Assembly (NCBI RefSeq): GCF_002284575.1
Contig: NZ_NPKJ01000048.1
Coordinates: 253,899 to 289,527 of the forward strand
Length of the DNA: 35,629 nt
Reading direction: 5' to 3'
DNA from: Mesorhizobium temperatum
GTDB lineage: Bacteria > Pseudomonadota > Alphaproteobacteria > Rhizobiales > Rhizobiaceae
Below are positions 7,524 through 16,763 of the stretch, piece after piece. The translations under genes were made by a program, and so were the position numbers. Position 1 is the stretch's first letter, and every line of letters begins with the position of its first letter. The notes beneath the pieces are model-generated. The model saw only the letters and a program-made list of their open reading frames with translations, ran no database searches and was not told the origin of the DNA.

Positions 7524-10400
7524 ATGGGTCTCGTTCAGGAAATCGACTACGGCACACCGGCCTCGACCTCCGAGAAGCAGGTGACGCTGACCGTCGACGG
7601 CTTCACCGTCACCGTGCCGGAAGGCACCTCGATCATGCGCGCCTCGATGGAGGCCGGCATTGCCATCCCGAAGCTTTGCGCCACTGACATGATCGATGCC
7701 TTCGGCTCCTGCCGGCTCTGCCTGGTCGAGATCGACGGCCGCAACGGCACGCCTTCTTCATGCACGACGCCGGTGGCGCCGGGTATGGTCGTGCACACGC
7801 AGACCGAAAGGCTGAAGGACATTCGCCGCGGCGTGATGGAGCTCTACATCTCCGACCATCCGCTCGACTGCCTGACCTGTGCTGCCAATGGCGACTGCGA
7901 ATTGCAGACGCAGGCCGGCGTCGTCGGCCTGCGCGACGTGCGCTACGGCTATGAGGGCGACAACCACGTCTTCAAGAAGAATGATGGCGCAGAAAACTTC
8001 AAATGGATGGCGAAGGACGAGTCCAACCCGTACTTCACTTATGATCCGTCGAAATGCATCGTCTGCTCGCGCTGCGTGCGAGCCTGCGAGGAGGTGCAAG
8101 GCACCTTCGCGCTGACCATCGAGGGCCGCGGCTTCGAAAGCCGCGTGTCGCCCGGCATGCATCAACTGTTCATCGACAGCGAATGCGTGTCCTGCGGCGC
8201 CTGCGTGCAGGCCTGCCCGACGGCGACGCTCTCCGAGAAATCGGTGATCAAGATTGGCCAGCCGGAGCATTCGGTGGTCACCACTTGCGCCTATTGCGGC
8301 GTCGGCTGCTCGTTCAAGGCCGAAATGCGCGGCGACGAGTTGGTGCGCATGGTGCCCTACAAGGACGGCAAGGCCAACCGTGGCCATAGCTGCGTCAAGG
8401 GACGTTTTGCCTACGGCTATTCGACCCACAAGGAGCGCATCCTCAATCCGATGATCCGCGAAAAGGTCACCGATCCATGGCGCGAGGTGTCGTGGGAAGA
8501 AGCGCTGACCCACACTGCCAACGAGTTCCGCCGCATCCAGTACCAGTATGGCCGAACCTCGATCGGCGGCATCACCTCGTCGCGCTGCACGAACGAGGAA
8601 ACCTATCTGGTGCAGAAGCTGATCCGCCAGGGTTTCCGCAACAACAATGTCGATACCTGCGCCCGCGTCTGCCATTCGCCGACCGGCTATGGCCTTGGCC
8701 AGACATTCGGCACCTCGGCAGGCACCCAGGATTTCGATTCGATCGAGCAGACCGACGTGGTGATGATCATCGGTGCCAATCCGACCGACGCACATCCGGT
8801 GTTTGCGTCGCGCATGAAGAAGCGGTTGCGCAAAGGCGCCAAGCTGATCGTGCTCGACCCGCGCCGCACCGACATCGTGCGCTCGGCGCATATCGAGGCG
8901 CAGCATCATCTGCCGCTGAAGCCCGGCACCAATGTCGCCGTGGTCACCGCGCTTGCGCATGTGATCGTCACCGAAGGCCTGTTCGACGAGGCCTTCATCC
9001 GCGAGCGCTGCGACTGGGACGAGTTCCAGGACTGGGCGTCGTTCGTGGCGCTGCCGGAAAACAGCCCGGAAGTGGTCGGCCAGCTTGCCAATGTCGATCC
9101 CGAAGAAATCCGCGGCGCCGCACGGCTGTTTGCCACCGGCGGCAATGGCGCGATCTATTACGGCCTCGGCGTGACCGAGCACAGCCAGGGCTCGACCACC
9201 GTCATCGCCATCGCCAACCTTGCCATGGCGACCGGCAATATCGGCCGGCCAGGCGTCGGCGTGAATCCGCTGCGCGGCCAGAACAATGTCCAGGGCTCCT
9301 GCGATATGGGCTCGTTCCCGCATGAGCTGCCCGGCTATCGCCACATCTCCGGCGACGCGGTACGCGACATCTATGAGAGCCTGTGGGGGGTCAAGCTCGA
9401 CGACGAGCCCGGCCTGCGCATCCCCAACATGCTGGACGCCGCCGTCGACGGCTCATTCAAGGGCCTCTATGTGCAAGGCGAGGACATTTTGCAGTCCGAT
9501 CCCGATACCAAGCATGTCGCCGCAGGCCTTGCCGCGATGGAATGTGTCGTCGTACACGATCTCTTCCTCAATGAGACCGCCAACTACGCGCATGTCTTCC
9601 TGCCCGGCTCGACTTTCCTCGAGAAGGACGGCACCTTCACCAATGCCGAACGCCGCATCAACCGCGTGCGCAAGGTGATGGCGCCGAAGAACGGGCTGGC
9701 CGACTGGGAAGTGACGCAGAAGCTCGCACAGATGATGGGGCTTGCCTGGAATTACCAGCATCCGTCCGAAATCATGGATGAGATTGCCAAGACGACTCCG
9801 AGCTTCGCCAAGGTTTCCTACGATTATCTGGAAAAGATGGGCTCGGTGCAGTGGCCGTGCAACGAGCACGCGCCGGAAGGCACGCCGATCATGCATATCA
9901 GCGGCTTCGTGCGCGGCAAGGGCAAGTTCATCCGCACCGAATATGTGGCGACCGACGAGAGGACGGGACCGCGCTTCCCGCTGCTGCTGACCACCGGCCG
10001 CATCCTGTCGCAGTACAATGTCGGCGCGCAGACCAGGCGTACCGACAATATCATGTGGCACAGCGAGGACCGGCTCGAGATCCACCCGCATGACGCCGAA
10101 AACCGCGGCCTGCGCGACGGCGACTGGGTCCGCCTGACCAGCCGCTCCGGCGAGACGACGCTGCGCGCGCTGATCACCGACAAAGTGTCGCCGGGCGTGG
10201 TCTATACGACGTTCCACCACCCCGACACGCAGGCCAACGTCATCACCACCGACTTCTCCGACTGGGCGACCAACTGCCCGGAATACAAGGTGACGGCGGT
10301 GCAGGTCGGCGCGTCCAACGGGCCATCGGAATGGCAGCTCGACTATGACGAGCAGGCTCGCAACAGCCGTCGCATCGCGACCTTGGAAGCAGCGGAGTAA
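7524..10400 (+). CDS. fdsA: NAD-dependent formate dehydrogenase alpha subunit (catalytic)
   Basis: A 958-residue molybdenum bis-guanine-dinucleotide enzyme that oxidises formate to CO2. It has an N-terminal [2Fe-2S] domain (C52, C63, C66, C80), a His-ligated [4Fe-4S] site (H112, C116, C119, C125), two ferredoxin-like clusters (C178, C181, C184, C188 and C221, C224, C227, C231), and the MopB cluster (C255, C258, C262, C290). The Mo ligand is cysteine C383 followed by the catalytic H384 (ARVCHSPTG), so this is a non-selenocysteine enzyme. The start at 7524 has a GGAG site; an earlier in-frame GTG or TTG-like start would lie inside fdsB. Length and cluster count match cytoplasmic FdsA of Rhodobacter and Cupriavidus. 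Confidence 0.96.
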   Translation: MGLVQEIDYGTPASTSEKQVTLTVDGFTVTVPEGTSIMRASMEAGIAIPKLCATDMIDAFGSCRLCLVEIDGRNGTPSSCTTPVAPGMVVHTQTERLKDIRRGVMELYISDHPLDCLTCAANGDCELQTQAGVVGLRDVRYGYEGDNHVFKKNDGAENFKWMAKDESNPYFTYDPSKCIVCSRCVRACEEVQGTFALTIEGRGFESRVSPGMHQLFIDSECVSCGACVQACPTATLSEKSVIKIGQPEHSVVTTCAYCGVGCSFKAEMRGDELVRMVPYKDGKANRGHSCVKGRFAYGYSTHKERILNPMIREKVTDPWREVSWEEALTHTANEFRRIQYQYGRTSIGGITSSRCTNEETYLVQKLIRQGFRNNNVDTCARVCHSPTGYGLGQTFGTSAGTQDFDSIEQTDVVMIIGANPTDAHPVFASRMKKRLRKGAKLIVLDPRRTDIVRSAHIEAQHHLPLKPGTNVAVVTALAHVIVTEGLFDEAFIRERCDWDEFQDWASFVALPENSPEVVGQLANVDPEEIRGAARLFATGGNGAIYYGLGVTEHSQGSTTVIAIANLAMATGNIGRPGVGVNPLRGQNNVQGSCDMGSFPHELPGYRHISGDAVRDIYESLWGVKLDDEPGLRIPNMLDAAVDGSFKGLYVQGEDILQSDPDTKHVAAGLAAMECVVVHDLFLNETANYAHVFLPGSTFLEKDGTFTNAERRINRVRKVMAPKNGLADWEVTQKLAQMMGLAWNYQHPSEIMDEIAKTTPSFAKVSYDYLEKMGSVQWPCNEHAPEGTPIMHISGFVRGKGKFIRTEYVATDERTGPRFPLLLTTGRILSQYNVGAQTRRTDNIMWHSEDRLEIHPHDAENRGLRDGDWVRLTSRSGETTLRALITDKVSPGVVYTTFHHPDTQANVITTDFSDWATNCPEYKVTAVQVGASNGPSEWQLDYDEQARNSRRIATLEAAE

Positions 10401-10403
10401 TCT

Positions 10404-11234
10404 TTGAGCGCGCGCCGCAAAGCCACGACGCAGATCTCGCGGCTGGCACACCGCGCCGGCGGCACTGCGGCCGCCAACCGGATGGTGCCGGAAGAGACGC
10501 CGGTGGCGTTCTCCTTTGCCGGCACCACCCATGCGGTGATGATGGCAAGTCCCGCCGATTTCGAGGATTTCGCGCTCGGCTTCTCGCTGACCGAGGGCAT
10601 TATCGCCGACCGGCAAGAAATTGAGGCGATCGAAGTCGAAGATCACGGCGCCGGCATCGACATCCAGATCAGGCTAAAGGACCAGGCCAATACGCGCTTC
10701 GAGGCGCGGCGCCGGCGGCTGGCCGGACCGGTCGGCTGCGGGCTGTGCGGCATCGAGTCGATCGAGGAGGCGATGCGCTCGGTCGAGACGGTCGGTTCGT
10801 CAAAACTTACGCTTGCGGCGGACGACATCGTCCGTTCGGTCAAGCTTTTGTCGAGAGTGCAGCCGCTGCATGCCGAGACCGGCGCGGTCCACGCCGCCGG
10901 TTTTTATATCTCCGGCAAGGGCATCGTCATGGCGCGCGAGGATGTCGGCCGCCACAATGCGCTCGACAAGCTGGCCGGGGCACTCGCCAGAGCCGGCATC
11001 GATGGCACCTTGGGTGCCGTCGTGGTGACATCGCGCGTTTCGGTCGAGATGGTGCAGAAGACGGCGGCGATCGGCGCTGCGTTCATCATCGCCGTTTCGG
11101 CGCCGACGGCACTTGCCATCCGCACCGCCGAGGACGCCGGCATGACGCTGGTGGCTTTGGTGCGCGGCAATGATTTCGATATCTTCACCCACCCCGAACG
11201 GGTGGTTTCCGGAGTTGCCAAGCATGTCGCATGA
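10404..11234 (+). CDS. fdhD: Formate dehydrogenase sulfurtransferase FdhD (FdsC)
   Basis: A 276-residue FdhD protein. It transfers sulfur to the molybdenum cofactor of formate dehydrogenase, which is needed for activity, and in fds operons the gene is called fdsC. The essential CxxC pair is C112 and C115 in GCGLCGIES, and the family motif EDVGRHNALDKL is near 173-184. The start is a TTG three bases after the fdsA stop with GGAG upstream; the next ATG would remove conserved N-terminal sequence. Its 3' end overlaps or abuts the start of fdsD. Confidence 0.93.
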   Translation: MSARRKATTQISRLAHRAGGTAAANRMVPEETPVAFSFAGTTHAVMMASPADFEDFALGFSLTEGIIADRQEIEAIEVEDHGAGIDIQIRLKDQANTRFEARRRRLAGPVGCGLCGIESIEEAMRSVETVGSSKLTLAADDIVRSVKLLSRVQPLHAETGAVHAAGFYISGKGIVMAREDVGRHNALDKLAGALARAGIDGTLGAVVVTSRVSVEMVQKTAAIGAAFIIAVSAPTALAIRTAEDAGMTLVALVRGNDFDIFTHPERVVSGVAKHVA

Positions 11235-11247
11235 CGAAGGCCACATC

Positions 11248-11571
11248 ATGAGCACCAGCGAGAAGCTGGTCCGCATGGCCAACCAGATCGCCGCCTTTTT
11301 TCACTCCAAGCCGCGCGAGGAAGGCATTGCCGGCGTCGCCGAGCATATCAACAAGTTCTGGGAACCGAGGATGCGGCGGCAGTTGTTCGAAATGCTGGAC
11401 GGCGGTGGCGAAGGCTTCAACGAGCTTGTCGTGGCCGCCTCGGCAAGGATCAAGCGGCCGGCTGCACCGGAAGCAGTGGGCTTCCGCGCCGATGCCGGGG
11501 GCGTCGTTCCAGGCGGCAAAGGCCCAGGGGCCGGTGAGTCGAATGCCGGGATCGCCGCTTCGCAGAAGTAG
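11248..11571 (+). CDS. fdsD: Formate dehydrogenase delta subunit
   Basis: A small subunit of about 107 residues. The core STSEKLVRMANQIAAFF followed by HINKFWEPRMRRQLFEML is the FdsD pattern. FdsD is needed for assembly or maturation of the FDS complex, probably with FdhD. ATG 11248 fits family N termini and has GAAGG upstream. ATG 11224, inside the end of fdhD and with a GGAG site, is a possible alternative that adds eight residues. The last 35-40 residues (rich in Gly, Ala and Pro) look disordered and make the protein longer than the usual 70-80 residues. It is the last gene of the operon. Confidence 0.88.
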   Translation: MSTSEKLVRMANQIAAFFHSKPREEGIAGVAEHINKFWEPRMRRQLFEMLDGGGEGFNELVVAASARIKRPAAPEAVGFRADAGGVVPGGKGPGAGESNAGIAASQK

Positions 11572-11697
11572 CCGGCAAACGTGCCTCTCATGGCCCATAC
11601 GCCTGCATTCCCATCTTCTAACGTTTGATCTGCCGTAAGCGTCGCGCCTCTGCTATGTTGAGCGACCAGAAATCGTCGGGCCGGGCGGACAAATCTC

Positions 11698-13251
11698 GTG
11701 AGGCCGATCGAAACTCGATACGCCCGAAGTGGCGACGTGCGGATCGCCTATCAGGTGGTCGGCCAGGGATCGTTCGATCTCGTTTTCGTGCCGGGCTTCA
11801 TTTCCAATCTCGACCTGCACTGGGAAGACGAAGGCTACAGCCGGCTGCTGAAGCGGCTTTCAGCCTTCTCGCGGCTGATCCTGTTCGACAAGCGCGGCAC
11901 CGGCCTGTCGGACCGCATCGATACCCATCACCTACCTGGTCTTGAAACCCGCATGGACGACGTGCGTGCTGTGATGGATGCCGCCGGCAGCGGCCGAGCG
12001 GCATTGCTGGGTGCTTCGGAAGGCGCGCCGATGGCGATGCTGTTCGCTGCCACCTATCCGGAGCGGACGCGGGCGCTGGTGCTCTATGGCGGCTATGCGC
12101 ATTTCCACAAATGGGTGATGCCGCCGGAACGCCTCGACGCCTTCATCGAGATGACCGAGACGGCATGGGGCACCGGCGCCACCTTGCCGCATTTCGCACC
12201 TGGCCGGGTCGACGATCCCCGTTTTGCAACATGGTGGGGGCGCTTCGAGCGGCTGTCGGCGAGCCCGACGGCGGCAGCGGCGCTGGCGCGCATGAATGCG
12301 GCAGTCGATGTGCGCGGCGTGCTGGCGGCGATCGGCGCACCAACGCTGCTGATCCATCGCCGCAACGATGCACGGGTCGACCCCGACGCCAGCCGTTTCC
12401 TGGCCAGAAAGATCGCGAATGCGCGACTGGTCGAGGTGCCAGGGCGCGACCACCCGATCTGGACCGGCGACGTGGACCGCGTGGCGGACCTGACCGAGGA
12501 ATTCCTGACCGGCAGGCACGCCGTGGCCGAGGTGGAGCGTGTGCTGGCTGCGCTTTTGGTGACGCGCATCTACGATACGGCAAGGCTCGGTGACCGCATG
12601 TGGAGCGAGCGGAGCCAGCGTTTCCTGGAGACTTGGCGGCTGCTGGTCGGGCGCCATGGCGGCCGCACTGCAGGCACGCATGGCGAGATGATGATCTCGC
12701 GCTTCGACGGACCGGCGCGCGCCATACGCTGCGCGGCGGCGCTGCGTGATGCGGCAAAGGGGATCGGCGTGGCCAGCGCACAGGGTATGCATGTCGGCGA
12801 GATTGAATCGCGCGGGCCGCCAACGGGGCTGACGGCGCGCGTGACGATGCAGCTCGCCGCCCATGCCGCCCGCGGCGACATCCTGGCTTCCCGGCTGGTG
12901 GCCGACCTGGCAACCGGTTCGGGACTTCATTTCGCCGATGCCGGCCGGATCACGCTCGACGAGCTGGGCGAGCCGCTGGCAACGGTCCTGGCGACGTCCG
13001 AGCAGCATCTGGAGCCGGCCTGCCACTCCAGGATCAAGGCGACTGAGCCGGCTGCGCTGACGGCGCGCGAAAGCGAGGTGGTGAGCCTTATCGCCGACGG
13101 CAAGAGCAATGCCGCCATCGCCGCCGAGCTCAGGCTGAGCGAGCATACGGTCAAGCGCCACGTCGCCAACATACTGCTCAAGCTGGACTTGCCGTCGCGG
13201 GCCGCGGCGGCGGCTTTCTCGGCCAGGCACACTGGCCCGGACGGGCCATGA
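11698..13251 (+). CDS. Alpha/beta hydrolase - degenerate cyclase - LuxR HTH fusion
   Basis: A 517-residue three-part protein. Residues 1-275 form an alpha/beta hydrolase with nucleophile S107 (GASEGAP), a probable acid D224 and H252 (GRDHPIW). Residues about 283-432 align by eye with class III adenylate/guanylate cyclase domains (SRFDGPARAIRCAAALRDA). The metal-binding aspartates are lost: the usual FTDIVGST reads VTRIYDTA, and the usual TGDG reads THGE. Residues 453-508 are a LuxR-type HTH (LTARESEVVSLIADGKSN, then SEHTVKRHVANILLKLD). The hydrolase may bind or cut a small signal and tune DNA binding, with the dead cyclase as a linker or sensor. The start is a GTG with a weak ribosome site; no better in-frame start is seen. 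No targets are known. Confidence 0.75.
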   Translation: MRPIETRYARSGDVRIAYQVVGQGSFDLVFVPGFISNLDLHWEDEGYSRLLKRLSAFSRLILFDKRGTGLSDRIDTHHLPGLETRMDDVRAVMDAAGSGRAALLGASEGAPMAMLFAATYPERTRALVLYGGYAHFHKWVMPPERLDAFIEMTETAWGTGATLPHFAPGRVDDPRFATWWGRFERLSASPTAAAALARMNAAVDVRGVLAAIGAPTLLIHRRNDARVDPDASRFLARKIANARLVEVPGRDHPIWTGDVDRVADLTEEFLTGRHAVAEVERVLAALLVTRIYDTARLGDRMWSERSQRFLETWRLLVGRHGGRTAGTHGEMMISRFDGPARAIRCAAALRDAAKGIGVASAQGMHVGEIESRGPPTGLTARVTMQLAAHAARGDILASRLVADLATGSGLHFADAGRITLDELGEPLATVLATSEQHLEPACHSRIKATEPAALTARESEVVSLIADGKSNAAIAAELRLSEHTVKRHVANILLKLDLPSRAAAAAFSARHTGPDGP

Positions 13252-13365
13252 GAGCCATGGCGCTTTCGGGCGAAGCTGCCATAGCAGCATAAGCGCTATC
13301 AATTCTTCTCATCCAGGCCAGGCTGACGTCGCCGGGAAGGGGCTGGGATGGGAAGGGAGGATGAA

Positions 13366-13834
13366 ATGCTGAAATGGAAGATCCAATCATTGGTGATGGC
13401 GGCGGGCGTTGGCGCATTGCTGACTATTGCCCCGGCAAAGGCCGAGGATGCTTCGGCGACGGCTGCCTACAAGGATATCGAGGCGACGCTCGGCTCGGTG
13501 CCCGACATGTTCAAGACGCTGCCGGACGTCGCTGTCGCCGGCGCCTGGGCCGAGATCAAAGGGGTGCAGCTCAACCCGAGCACCGCGCTTGACGGCAAGA
13601 CCAAGGAGTTGATGGGCCTCGCTGTCGCGGCGCAGATCCCCTGCCAGTACTGCGTCTATCACGCAGGCAGCCAAGCTCAACGGCGTCACCGACGAGGAGA
13701 TCAAGGAGGCCTTGGCGATGGCGGCGATCGTACGCCACTGGTCGACGATGCTCAACGGCAGCCAGATCGACCTCGCAACCTTCAAGCAGCAGGCCGATGA
13801 GGTGTTCGCCGCCGTCAAGGTGAAGTCGAATTGA
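13366..13834 (+). pseudogene. Exported carboxymuconolactone decarboxylase/AhpD-like gene, frameshifted
   Basis: The first frame begins at ATG 13366 (GGGAGG upstream) with a signal peptide (QSLVMAAGVGALLTIAPAKA, then E-D) and runs to the CxxC-type motif IPCQYCVYH. After codon 13663-13665 one extra G (13666) shifts the frame. The natural continuation is in the next frame, reading AAKLNGVTDEEIKEALAMAA and then VRHWSTMLNGS..., ending at 13834. In the original frame the protein ends at 13800 with an Arg/Gln-rich tail unlike the family. Carboxymuconolactone decarboxylase-like proteins with a CxxC are peroxidase-like or redox proteins, and this one would be periplasmic. The shift is either a real mutation or a sequencing error in the run ACGCAGGCAGCC. 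Confidence 0.75.
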
Positions 13835-13850
13835 GGCAGTGCTCAAAGTC

Positions 13851-13894
13851 TTGGAGCGTCCTTTGTGCATCCAAGCGGATGCACGGCGCTCCAA
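13851..13894. terminator. Two-tier hairpin after the frameshifted gene
   Basis: Nested arms TTGGAGCG/CGCTCCAA (13851-13858 and 13887-13894) and GTGCATCC/GGATGCAC (13865-13872 and 13877-13884) enclose an AAGC loop. No T-run follows, so it is either a terminator-like hairpin or another intergenic palindromic repeat. Confidence 0.5.
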
Positions 13895-13974
13895 CCGCTC
13901 CCCGTCGATGACCGCCGGGCAGCGCTTCTGATCATCAACCGCCCGATCGTGAAGACGGGCACATGGAGGATAAA

Positions 13975-14337
13975 ATGCCGCCCAAGACACAGCCGGTGAA
14001 TGGCGCGGCGATCAAGAATGCGATCGAAGGCCGTGACGGAAAAATGCTCGCGAGCTTCTATGCCGATGACGCGCTGGTGCGGGTGATCGACCGCAACAAT
14101 CCGCCGAGCAAGCCCCGCGAAATTCGCGGACGCGCGGCGATCAGCACATTCTGGGACGACATCTGCAGCCGGGCGATGACCCACAAGGTCGACACCACCA
14201 TCGCCGATGGCGACAACCTCGCCTTCACCCAGGCATGCGCCTATCCGGACGGCACGAAAGTGTTCTGCGCGGCGATGCTGGAGCTGAAGGACGGCCAGAT
14301 TGCGCGGCAGACCGTCGTGCAGGCATGGGACGAGTGA
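13975..14337 (+). CDS. SnoaL-like/NTF2-fold protein
   Basis: A protein of about 120 residues with the features of the SnoaL-like or ketosteroid-isomerase-like family: an opening helix (AAIKNAIEGRDGKMLASFYA), then DDALVRVID, REIRGRAAISTFWDDI and the closing strands FCAAMLELKDGQIARQTVV. Such cone-shaped barrels act as isomerases, cyclases or small-molecule binders. No specific active-site set can be assigned. GGAGG sits five bases before ATG 13975; an in-frame ATG at 13963 overlaps that site and is less likely. The gene ends before a hairpin repeat that separates it from the convergent patD gene. Confidence 0.72.
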   Translation: MPPKTQPVNGAAIKNAIEGRDGKMLASFYADDALVRVIDRNNPPSKPREIRGRAAISTFWDDICSRAMTHKVDTTIADGDNLAFTQACAYPDGTKVFCAAMLELKDGQIARQTVVQAWDE

Positions 14338-14420
14338 GGAGGTAGCGATGTCAGCGCCAGGTGGCAGATCGATGCCGGCAGGCAGATGAGGGGCGGAACC
14401 AGCTGAGCAAGACTTGTGCT

Positions 14421-14484
14421 GCCCCTCATCCGGCCCTTCGGGCCACCTTCTCCCCGTCAACGGGCCGTCAACGGGGAGAAGGAA
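14421..14484. repeat. Intergenic hairpin repeat, copy 2
   Basis: A small hairpin GGCCC-TTC-GGGCC (14432-14444) is followed by a 12-bp stem CCTTCTCCCCGT/ACGGGGAGAAGG (14446-14457 and 14471-14482). It lies between two convergent genes and could end transcription from both sides. It is a variant of the repeat at 1-80. Confidence 0.7.
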
Positions 14485-14490
14485 AAGGCA

Positions 14491-15918
14491 CTATCCGTGC
14501 GCCACCATCACATGGCGGACAGCGGTATAATCCTCCAGCGCATAAAGCGACATGTCCTTGCCATAGCCGGACTGTTTCAGCCCACCATGCGGCATCTCAT
14601 TGGTCAGCATGAAGTGGGTGTTGATCCAGGTGCAGCCATATTGCAGCCGGGCTGCTGTCGCCATGGCGCGCGAAACGTCCTTCGTCCATACCGACGATGC
14701 CAAGCCGTAGTCGCTGTCATTGGCCCAGTTCACCGCCTCGTCGACCTCGGAAAAACGAGTGACGGAGACAACCGGGCCGAATACTTCGCGGCGCACGATC
14801 TCGTCTTCCTGCAGCGCGCCGGCGACGACGGTCGGCTGGTAGAAGAAGCCGGAGCCTTCGCCCGGCTTGCCGCCGGTGGTGATCTCGATGTGCTTCAGCT
14901 CCGAGGCGCGTTCGACGAAGCTCGAAACGCGGTCGCGCTGGCGGCGTGAGATGAGCGGCCCGATCTCGTTCTCGGTGTCGTCGGGGCGGTTGTACTTGAT
15001 GGTCGAGACGGCCGAGGAAAGGTCGGCGACGAGCTTGTCGTAGATCTTCCTGCCGGCATAGATGCGGCAGGCGGCGGTGCAGTCCTGGCCGGCATTGTAG
15101 TAGCCGAAGGCGCGCAGGCCATTGACCACCGCGTCGAGATCGGCGTCGTCGAAGACGATGACCGGCGCCTTGCCGCCGAGTTCCAGATGCGTGCGCTTGA
15201 CCGATTTGGCGGCGGCCTGCAGCACCTTCTTGCCGGTAGCGACGTCGCCGGTGATCGAGATCATGTTGATTTTCGGGTGGTTGATCAGCGTGTTGCCGAC
15301 ACTGTCGCCTCTGCCGAGCACGACGTTGACGACGCCTTCCGGCAGGATGTCGGCGAGGATCTTGGCCAGCTTCAATGCGGTCAGCGGCGTCTGCTCGGAC
15401 GGCTTGAAGACGACGGTATTGCCGCCGGCAATCGCCGGCGCCAGCTTCCAGGCCATCATCATCAACGGATAGTTCCACGGCGCAATCGAAGCGACGACGC
15501 CGATTGCGTCGCGGCGGACCATCGAAGTGTGGCCGGGAATGTATTCGCCAGCGACCTGGCCGGGCATCGAGCGGACAGCGCCGGCAAAGAAGCGGTAGCA
15601 GTCGACGATTGCCGGGATTTCGTCGTTGAGCACGGCATTGATCGGCTTGCCGCAATTGAGCGCCTCGAGTGCTGCGAAATCCTTCGCGCCGGCCTCGATG
15701 CGATCGGCGATCTTCAGGAGATAACCGGAGCGCTGCGCCGGCGTCGTGCGCGACCAGGTGACGAAAGCCTTTTCGGCCGCCAGCACCGCCGCCTCGATCT
15801 GCGCCTGGCTGGCTTCAGGCAGGTTGAGGATGGTCGCCCCGGTCTTGGGATTGAGGATTGGCTCCTCGGTTTCGGTGCCCTTCTCGAATTTCGAGCCGAT
15901 CAGCATCTTTGTGTCCAT
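14491..15918 (-). CDS. patD: Gamma-aminobutyraldehyde dehydrogenase
   Basis: A 475-residue NAD-dependent aldehyde dehydrogenase of the PatD/YdcW type, which oxidises 4-aminobutanal to 4-aminobutyrate in putrescine breakdown. Catalytic residues are N149 (APWNYP), E246 (LELGGK) and C280 (GQDCTA). Length and residue numbers match E. coli PatD. It is the last gene of a ydcS-T-U-V-patD operon, the same order as in E. coli, which supports the assignment. The start at 15918 has GGGAGAG upstream and lies 29 bp after the ydcV stop; the longer reading from 15951 would overlap ydcV. Betaine aldehyde or a related amino aldehyde is the main alternative substrate. Confidence 0.9.
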   Translation of the reverse strand: MDTKMLIGSKFEKGTETEEPILNPKTGATILNLPEASQAQIEAAVLAAEKAFVTWSRTTPAQRSGYLLKIADRIEAGAKDFAALEALNCGKPINAVLNDEIPAIVDCYRFFAGAVRSMPGQVAGEYIPGHTSMVRRDAIGVVASIAPWNYPLMMMAWKLAPAIAGGNTVVFKPSEQTPLTALKLAKILADILPEGVVNVVLGRGDSVGNTLINHPKINMISITGDVATGKKVLQAAAKSVKRTHLELGGKAPVIVFDDADLDAVVNGLRAFGYYNAGQDCTAACRIYAGRKIYDKLVADLSSAVSTIKYNRPDDTENEIGPLISRRQRDRVSSFVERASELKHIEITTGGKPGEGSGFFYQPTVVAGALQEDEIVRREVFGPVVSVTRFSEVDEAVNWANDSDYGLASSVWTKDVSRAMATAARLQYGCTWINTHFMLTNEMPHGGLKQSGYGKDMSLYALEDYTAVRHVMVAHG

Positions 15919-15947
15919 GGAAGTCTCTCCCTTATGGATGCTTGACG

Positions 15948-16763
15948 TCATTTGCCCGAACCGGCGATCTGGTCGCCGTCGCGGGTCAGGTAGTAAGCAA
16001 GAAGGATGGGCAGCAGCGTCACCAGCACGACGACCATGGCCACGACATTGGTGACCGGGCGCTGGCGCGGACGGATCAGTTCCTCCAGCATCCAGATCGG
16101 CAGCGTCTGCTGCTGGCCGGCGGTGAAGGTGGTGACGATGACCTCGTCGAACGACAGGGCAAAGGCGAGCATGCCGCCGGCGAGCAGAGCGGTGGCGATG
16201 TTGGGCAGCACGACATAGCGAAAGGTCTGGAAGCCGTCGGCGCCAAGGTCCATCGATGCCTCGATCATCGAGCCGGAGGTGCGGCGAAAGCGGGCGACGG
16301 CGTTGTTATAGACAACGACAACGCAGAAGGTGGCGTGGCCGAGCACGATCGTCCAGAACGAGAATGGAATCTCGGCCAGCGAAAAGGCCGAACGCAGCGC
16401 GATGCCGGTGATGATGCCGGGCAGCGCGATCGGCAGGATGACCAGCAGCGAGATGGTTTCGCGGCCAAAGAACTGTGTTCGCGAAACGGCGGCCGCGCAG
16501 AGCGTGCCGAGGACCAGGGCGACGAGGGTCGAGATGGCGGCGACCCGCACCGACAGCGACAGCGCTTGCCACACGTCCGGGCGGTTCCAGGTGACGGCGA
16601 ACCACTGCGTCGTCAGTCCCGGCGGCGGCCAGACGAAGCTCTTTTCCTCGGTCGTGAAGGCATAGATAAAGATCAGGAGGATCGGCAGATGCAGGAACAG
16701 CAAACCGCAGGCAGCGGCGATCTTTAGGCCGAGAGGAGCGGATGGTGAGCCATCAGAGCGCAT
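15948..16763 (-). CDS. ydcV: ABC transporter permease (PotC/YdcV type)
   Basis: A 271-residue inner-membrane permease with about six membrane helices (for example [20 protein letters not shown] near the N terminus and the last near [20 protein letters not shown]). The permease-ATPase contact loop (EAA motif) is [20 protein letters not shown]. It pairs with the permease encoded upstream to form the channel of a polyamine-type importer. Its start overlaps the end of that gene by 11 bp, so the two are translationally coupled. The substrate is inferred from the operon only. Confidence 0.9.
   Translation of the reverse strand: MRSDGSPSAPLGLKIAAACGLLFLHLPILLIFIYAFTTEEKSFVWPPPGLTTQWFAVTWNRPDVWQALSLSVRVAAISTLVALVLGTLCAAAVSRTQFFGRETISLLVILPIALPGIITGIALRSAFSLAEIPFSFWTIVLGHATFCVVVVYNNAVARFRRTSGSMIEASMDLGADGFQTFRYVVLPNIATALLAGGMLAFALSFDEVIVTTFTAGQQQTLPIWMLEELIRPRQRPVTNVVAMVVVLVTLLPILLAYYLTRDGDQIAGSGK

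Noticed and set aside
7758..9344. Long minus-strand reading frame opposite fdsA (528 codons)
   Set aside because: It is the antisense of a fully conserved fdsA and is rich in His, Arg, Ala and Asp, as GC-rich antisense frames are; no family is recognised.
7524..10400. Selenocysteine formate dehydrogenase
   Set aside because: The Mo-ligand codon at residue 383 is a TGC cysteine and there is no in-frame TGA.
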